A stretch of 22,892 bases of DNA from Hypsibius dujardini (lineage: Eukaryota > Tardigrada > Eutardigrada > Parachela > Hypsibiidae), in the NCBI GenBank assembly GCA_001579985.1, contig LRSR01005067.1, forward strand, positions 1-22,892. The letters run 5' to 3'. This document shows, piece by piece, positions 18,926-22,892 of the stretch (the first letter of the stretch is position 1; every line of letters starts with the position of its first letter). The notes beneath the pieces were generated by a model, which had not been told where the DNA came from, did no database searches, and worked only from the letters and a program-made list of their open reading frames with translations. Position numbers and translations under genes: made by a program.

Positions 18926-19124
18926 ATACCAGGCAAACGCTTTGGGTTGAATCACTACATGGGTTGAATCAGTCGGGTGGCGGAGGGCGCCACAAGTGTA
19001 AATTGTAGACAACGGTGTGTGTGAAGCTGAATGAGTGTTGGTTACAATTTCCACTCGTGGCGCCCTCCGCCACCCGACTGATTCAACCCATGTAGTGATT
19101 CAACCCAAAGCGTTTGCTTGGTAT
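18926..19124. mobile_element. 199-bp near-perfect inverted repeat (foldback element), family G
   Basis: Two 82-bp arms (18926-19007 and 19043-19124) are reverse complements with about three mismatches, separated by a 35-bp loop. Arms contain two GGGTTGAATCA units and GGTGGCGGAGGGCGCCAC. It could extrude as a cruciform or, if transcribed, form a long hairpin RNA. No coding sequence. Confidence 0.9.
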
Positions 19125-19261
19125 GTGCTATACAGAGTTCCGCTGGTTCATTCGAAAATGTTGTGTTACTTTCGTACTCACAGCATAAACTTTACGGAAT
19201 CGCTGGGATGATTTGAATCAGCCAGACGAAAGTAAATTGCGCTCTGAAACATCTTAGTGTA

Positions 19262-19596
19262 TACGAGGTAAAGGCCGTTAACCAGGCCGGTTTTTTCAAC
19301 GTCGATTTCCCGGCGCTGCGGTGCTGCCATGCCATAACAGATGGCTTGAAAACATTCAGAAAAATTCTCTGGCCCATTTTAGTTCGTTCCTAAGCCTCAG
19401 GGTTCGAATTTGAGTCCAAAAAAGGAAGAGAAGAATCTCAATGGAGAAGTGTGCAAGTAGTCCGGTAGAGGCGCCACTTCGGTTCCATCTCACTGGGTTG
19501 ACTTGGCAAAAACGACTTATGCGCCATCTGTTGGCCTGCCGGCCTGGTTAAGCTCCGATTTCTAAAAGCGGCCTGGTTAACGGCCTTTACCTCGTA
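19262..19596. mobile_element. MITE-like element, family A copy 2, 335 bp with internal terminal-repeat deletion
   Basis: Over 95% similar by eye to 16485-16848 and in the same orientation, but 29 bp shorter. The missing part is in the left terminal repeat, between two TTAACCAGGCCG direct repeats, as expected from slippage or recombination. The right terminus is complete, with TA next to CGAGG/CCTCG at both ends. Confidence 0.93.
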
Positions 19597-20007
19597 CTTT
19601 TAATCTGACATGAATGTACTCGTGTATTCAGATCGCCTTAGAAAAAAACCTTTTATACCTCTAACTGAATGAAGAAAGGTAGTTACAAAAAAAACACTGT
19701 CGTTAGGAATCCTTATTGCAAGTACATACCGGCGTAATTCATATCGTCTCTTATCGCAAGTCCTGATTTATTTGATATATATATACTCGCACATATAGAC
19801 GTCCCTAGTCATACACACACCCCGGTACCTTCTGTGTGTGATACATAGAAGTATTCATGGCAGCTGCTATTTGGAGATCTCTAACAGGCAGGGAACAGAA
19901 TTTCCATTTTCAGAATTTGACCGTTGAGTAGTCTTTCCTCGTCGCTCCTCCCCCTTTAAAGCTTAAATCGTCGTTGTTCCTCGCCCTCGCGGAGTTGTCT
20001 GTATTGA

Positions 20008-22031
20008 TCACTCATGGGTGATTAGGTGCTTGAGCTGAAACCCAGGGTGATTAGGTGCCTGGGCTGAAACCCAGGGTGCCCTTCCTCCTTTAGATGTGTT
20101 GTCTCCCACCACGCCTGAACTGCCTCGAGGGCGATCAATGAAGAGGACCCTGGCCCTTTTCTGATATTCCGGGTTGGACAGGAGCAGGATGCACTAAGTG
20201 GAATTAAAATATGCAGATCATGTGAAGCGGTAATACGCACTGGGACAAATTAGGGATGGCAAAACCTAAAGTAAGCTGACTAATTTGCGTTTCAGTCACC
20301 TAATAGTTACTTGCAAAACATTTTTAGTCTTGTTTTTTTGTGTGACTGCGATGTTCACGATTAGTCCTGCTGTGAGTTGTACTCGAAATGTGTAGACTAA
20401 TTCTAGTTTTATTCCCTTAAAATTCCTTGTGACTAGTTTTTTTCTTGCAGAAGCAAAAGGAACACGGTTAATGTTTAGCTTAGCTTTGCAAGGTCTAATT
20501 ATTTTAGTTGCGTTCAGTTTTGCCATCTCTAGTAGAGAATTGAGACATTAGGAAACTTACAGGTGTAAAAGCGTACTGGCAAACCGCGCACGTCCGGATC
20601 CACATCACTGACACCGGGTTCGACGCATACAGCCAGGGGAACACGGTTGTAATGAGCCACGAGGGAATGCTGCAAATGCCGCTCCACAGGAAGATAATCA
20701 GTAGCATCTTGGCCATGTTGAGACGGCGTTGGGTGATCCGTCGTCGTGTCCCTGGTAACTCGCCCTCCTGCGCCACCACCGCGGTACTTCGCAGTCGCCC
20801 GAAGCCAAAACACTTCCATAGAATCAAGAGCGAACCCGCCCCGGACAGAGCATATGGAACATATCCCATGTTGGTGCTTAAATGACAAAAATACCTTCGA
20901 TTTGGGATATTTGCTGGCCACTTGTGTCACGTGACATTTTCAATAGGCGCAATAACAAAAACTTAGCTTAGATTCTGCTAAGCTAGCTAAGGTCCAGCTA
21001 AGCTAGCTAAGGTTTAGCTAAGCTAGCTAAGGTTCAGCTAAGCTAGCTAAGGTCCAGCTAAGCTAGCTAAGGTTCAGCTAATCTAGCTAAGGCTCAGCTA
21101 AGCTAGCTAAGGTTTAGCTAAGCTAATTAAAGTTTAGCTAAGCTAGCTAAGGTTTTTGTTTAGTCCCGTTTAGTGACTAAAATTTTCAGATTAGTTTAGT
21201 CCAAACTAGACTAAATTTGTTTTTTTAGTTATTTTTTCTCCCAGTTAGATCTTTAATGACTTGAACGTTTCGTTCAACTTTTTACTCAACTAAAAACACA
21301 GCTCAGAATTTCTGATTAGTTTAGTTTTAAGTTTAGTTTTGTCATCTCTAAACCCGAATGAGTTGCACAGTGAGACAAGTGGCTTAAGGGTTCTAGCCGG
21401 CATCTACATTAACGGACAATGAGCAAAGAATTTCCACATCGGATGTGCGTTCTCACCTTAAAAAGACGCCCAAACGACCACTGGGCTTTATAAAGCACAG
21501 ACCCAGTTCCGACAGCGTGATCCCTTGACCGCCCGCACCGGTGGTGAACGGCATCATCAGCCCGACGGAGATGGCCCAGCTGGTGAGGATGACCCCGACG
21601 TTGACGCGGGTCGACGTCCAGGCTTTATAACCGTGCGGGAAGTACAGCGCGATGAACCGGTTCGCGGCCAGTCCGACGTCCGACCAGTTGACCACCGTGC
21701 CAACCGCCGTCCAGAGGGTGTGGACGAAGTGGCAGGAATTGTCCGCGAGCCACCGTCCGTCCCGTTTCGCGAGGACAATCACCACGCCGACCGGGACGAT
21801 CACCAGACACATGAACAGGTTCACGGCGACAAAGTGAAAAATGAGCAGACTCACGCCGGACTTTTTGAATTTACTCGGCCAGGCCACTCGGAGGATCAGC
21901 AGGTTGTTGATGATGCCCAGCATGCTGATACCGAGCGTCGTGCCGATCCACGCGCTCAGCTCCTTCTGCTTGGACGAGGAAGCTGCGGGGAAGGGCGTGG
22001 TCGTGGATGTATTGTTTGAAGAATGATTCAT
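20008..22031 (-). CDS. Rhodopsin-class (family A) G-protein-coupled receptor, 3 exons, 358 aa
   Basis: Exons (minus): 22031-21457, 20876-20561, 20193-20008. GT-AG junctions, 1077 nt including TGA. The Asn/Thr/Ser-rich N-terminus (about 1-20) has NHS, NNT and NTS, glycosylation-type sites. Seven membrane segments: about 27-50 (GIINNLLIL, the TM1 Asn), 61-87, 101-123, 143-165 (Trp152, TM4), 196-214, 247-268, 278-303. Cys100 and Cys179 fit the TM3-ECL2 disulphide. DRY is replaced by NRF (124-126), the TM2 Asp by Asn (VAVN, 71), and NPxxY by TPCIL (296-300); helix 8 starts SNPEYQKRAR. The TM6 proline is in SIPSW. Plasma membrane signalling; ligand unknown. The weakest junction is the exon 2 acceptor (GTCATTTAAG). 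Both introns hold inverted-repeat elements. The C-tail contains a 29-bp duplication. Confidence 0.88.
20016..20073. repeat. 29-bp tandem duplication in the GPCR last exon
   Basis: GGGTGATTAGGTGC-x-TGxGCTGAAACCCA starts at 20016 and again at 20045 with two mismatches. As 29 is not a multiple of three, the copies are read in different frames. Confidence 0.88.
20250..20532. mobile_element. MITE-like element in GPCR intron 2 (family H)
   Basis: The left tip TAGGGATGGCAAAAC (20251) and the right tip GTTTTGCCATCTCTA (ending 20531) are inverse with one mismatch. The interior is TAGT/ACTA-rich. It occupies most of the intron. Confidence 0.65.
20965..21351. mobile_element. Related element in GPCR intron 1 with satellite interior (family H)
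   Basis: The right tip GTTTTGTCATCTCTA (21337-21351) matches the tip of 20250-20532, and both share TAGTTTAGT-rich sequence. The left tip is unclear. The left half has been replaced by the 20-bp satellite described separately. Confidence 0.45.
20975..21150. repeat. 20-bp tandem satellite, about 9 copies, in GPCR intron 1
   Basis: Unit GGTYYAGCTAAGCTAGCTAA, exactly 20 bp and each containing the palindromic AGCTTAGCT/AGCTAGCT motif, with few mismatches. All copies are in the same orientation. Confidence 0.95.
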
Positions 22032-22892
22032 GATGCACAGTCGGACGGGAATGGCTTCGACGTGGATGAAAAAAAGGGTGGCGCGACCGAAAATAGAACA
22101 CTATGAACAATGTCAGGAATACTTGAAAAGTAAGTGATAACAGAGTACCCATGTGGTGGTTGAATGGTTCTCCACGTTCAGAGGTGTAGCCCGCGCAGTC
22201 TCAAAAGCGTACGACCCTCTATGGGATGAGAAATAATGGTTGTTGTTGATGACTAAGCTGTGCCTCCGCCCACGCGGCGCCATCTTTGGAGAATAATTGC
22301 ATTATTGGCTGTGCATCAGCGGATTAATTAAGTTGACTGGCTGGGCACAGTTGGATGATTTCGACGAAAACCGGATTTAAACACCTCCCGCATTCAAGTC
22401 TAATGAGGAGTCCCAAAAGTGTTACGTCTCGCGGGACGGGAATTGAGAACGACCCTCGCGGACCCTCGCGCCAACATTGAATATTTGAAAACAACCTCTC
22501 TTGTTCATCGGGAAAGATGCATGCCTGTAAACAGGAGATGTGGTTCTTTACCTTGCGGCTTGTAATCTTCACACAATTCTGCGGTACGACATAAAACTAC
22601 TGAGTAAATATAAAAATCGTGTACATGTAACCACAAACAAGACTATAATTGTTCAAAGGTCGTGCTGAGCGTGAAAAGAGCGGCAACGCTAACCAGGCAC
22701 TATCTTTGTTACTCAACACATTGTGCCAGGGCTCTTAATTCTCAGGTAACTGGTGATATTTGACGCAAATTGGAAGACGCACGGGTTGTTTCTTGTAAAA
22801 GGAGCACAAGATAAGCGCTTTTTGTTAAATGACAAGATGGTTTAATATAGCGATGTACCCGCTGGCAGTTGGCATGTGCGCATTCGTGAAAG
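22032..22892. other. Region upstream of the GPCR
   Basis: Presumed 5'UTR and promoter of the minus-strand GPCR. A small direct repeat (GACCCTCGCG twice near 22451-22470) is present. The open frame at 22324-22572 (minus) has no recognisable features and is not called. Confidence 0.5.

Larger units (their letters stand above)
15894..20007. other. Long gene-poor, repeat-rich interval between MPG and the GPCR
   Basis: The first 200 bp may be MPG 3'UTR. The rest holds MITE-like families A, E, F and G, a family B end near 17970-18010, a 69-bp inverted pair, a decayed Tc1/mariner fragment and A/T-rich low complexity (18519-18600). 16857-17340 and 19600-20007 show no feature I can name. Open frames here are short and without family resemblance. 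Confidence 0.65.

Noticed and set aside
20975-21150. Regular 20-bp repeats that could suggest a CRISPR array
   Set aside because: There are no unique spacers: the units are directly contiguous, so it is a satellite in a eukaryotic intron.
21525-22019. 164-codon plus-strand open frame
   Set aside because: Antisense shadow of GPCR exon 1, Asp/Arg-rich as expected from GC-rich antisense; no family features.

Overview
This is an intron-rich nuclear segment from an invertebrate animal. It carries five recognisable multi-exon genes and the 5' part of a sixth, set in repeat-rich DNA. Splice junctions are ordinary GT-AG, introns range from about 80 to 660 bp, and there are no operons or bacterial signals. 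The proteins are animal-type. The clade-A GPCR with an NRF motif, the overall exon layout and the abundance of tetranucleotide arrays made me think of a tardigrade (Hypsibius-like). That identification is an inference from memory, not something the sequence proves.

Layout. (1) 380-917, minus: first coding exon of a membrane-anchored FkbM-type methyltransferase-like protein that continues off the left edge. (2) 2851-6560, minus: complete casein kinase I of the delta/epsilon type in nine coding exons, 417 aa. (3) 8532-9267, plus: complete ribosomal protein L34 (eL34) in four coding exons, 115 aa, with a probable spliced 5'UTR. (4) 10509-14184, minus: complete ARPC1, the WD40 subunit of the Arp2/3 complex, in eight exons, 366 aa. 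(5) 14609-15893, plus: complete AAG/MPG-type 3-methyladenine DNA glycosylase in three exons, 287 aa, divergent from ARPC1 across a 424-bp gap. (6) 20008-22031, minus: complete rhodopsin-class GPCR in three exons, 358 aa, with altered DRY and NPxxY motifs. In the five complete genes every exon joins its neighbour in frame, giving full-length family members. The genes are unrelated in function (clock/Wnt kinase, ribosome, actin nucleation, base-excision repair, signalling), so this is ordinary mixed neighbourhood rather than a functional cluster.

Between and inside the genes lie many short repeats: GACA/TGTC arrays in introns of CK1, ARPC1 and MPG; TGAT/ATCA-cored minisatellites; and at least seven families of short elements with terminal inverted repeats (MITE-like), several within introns. 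The 4.1 kb between MPG and the GPCR (15894-20007) has no convincing host gene and is largely a MITE graveyard with a decayed Tc1/mariner transposase fragment. The most interesting structural features are complementary GACA and TGTC arrays in different introns of one CK1 transcript, an 81-bp CK1 intron that is open and in frame, a GPCR tail extended by an out-of-frame 29-bp duplication, and a near-perfect 199-bp hairpin element. I found no clear evidence of a wholly new multi-gene system.
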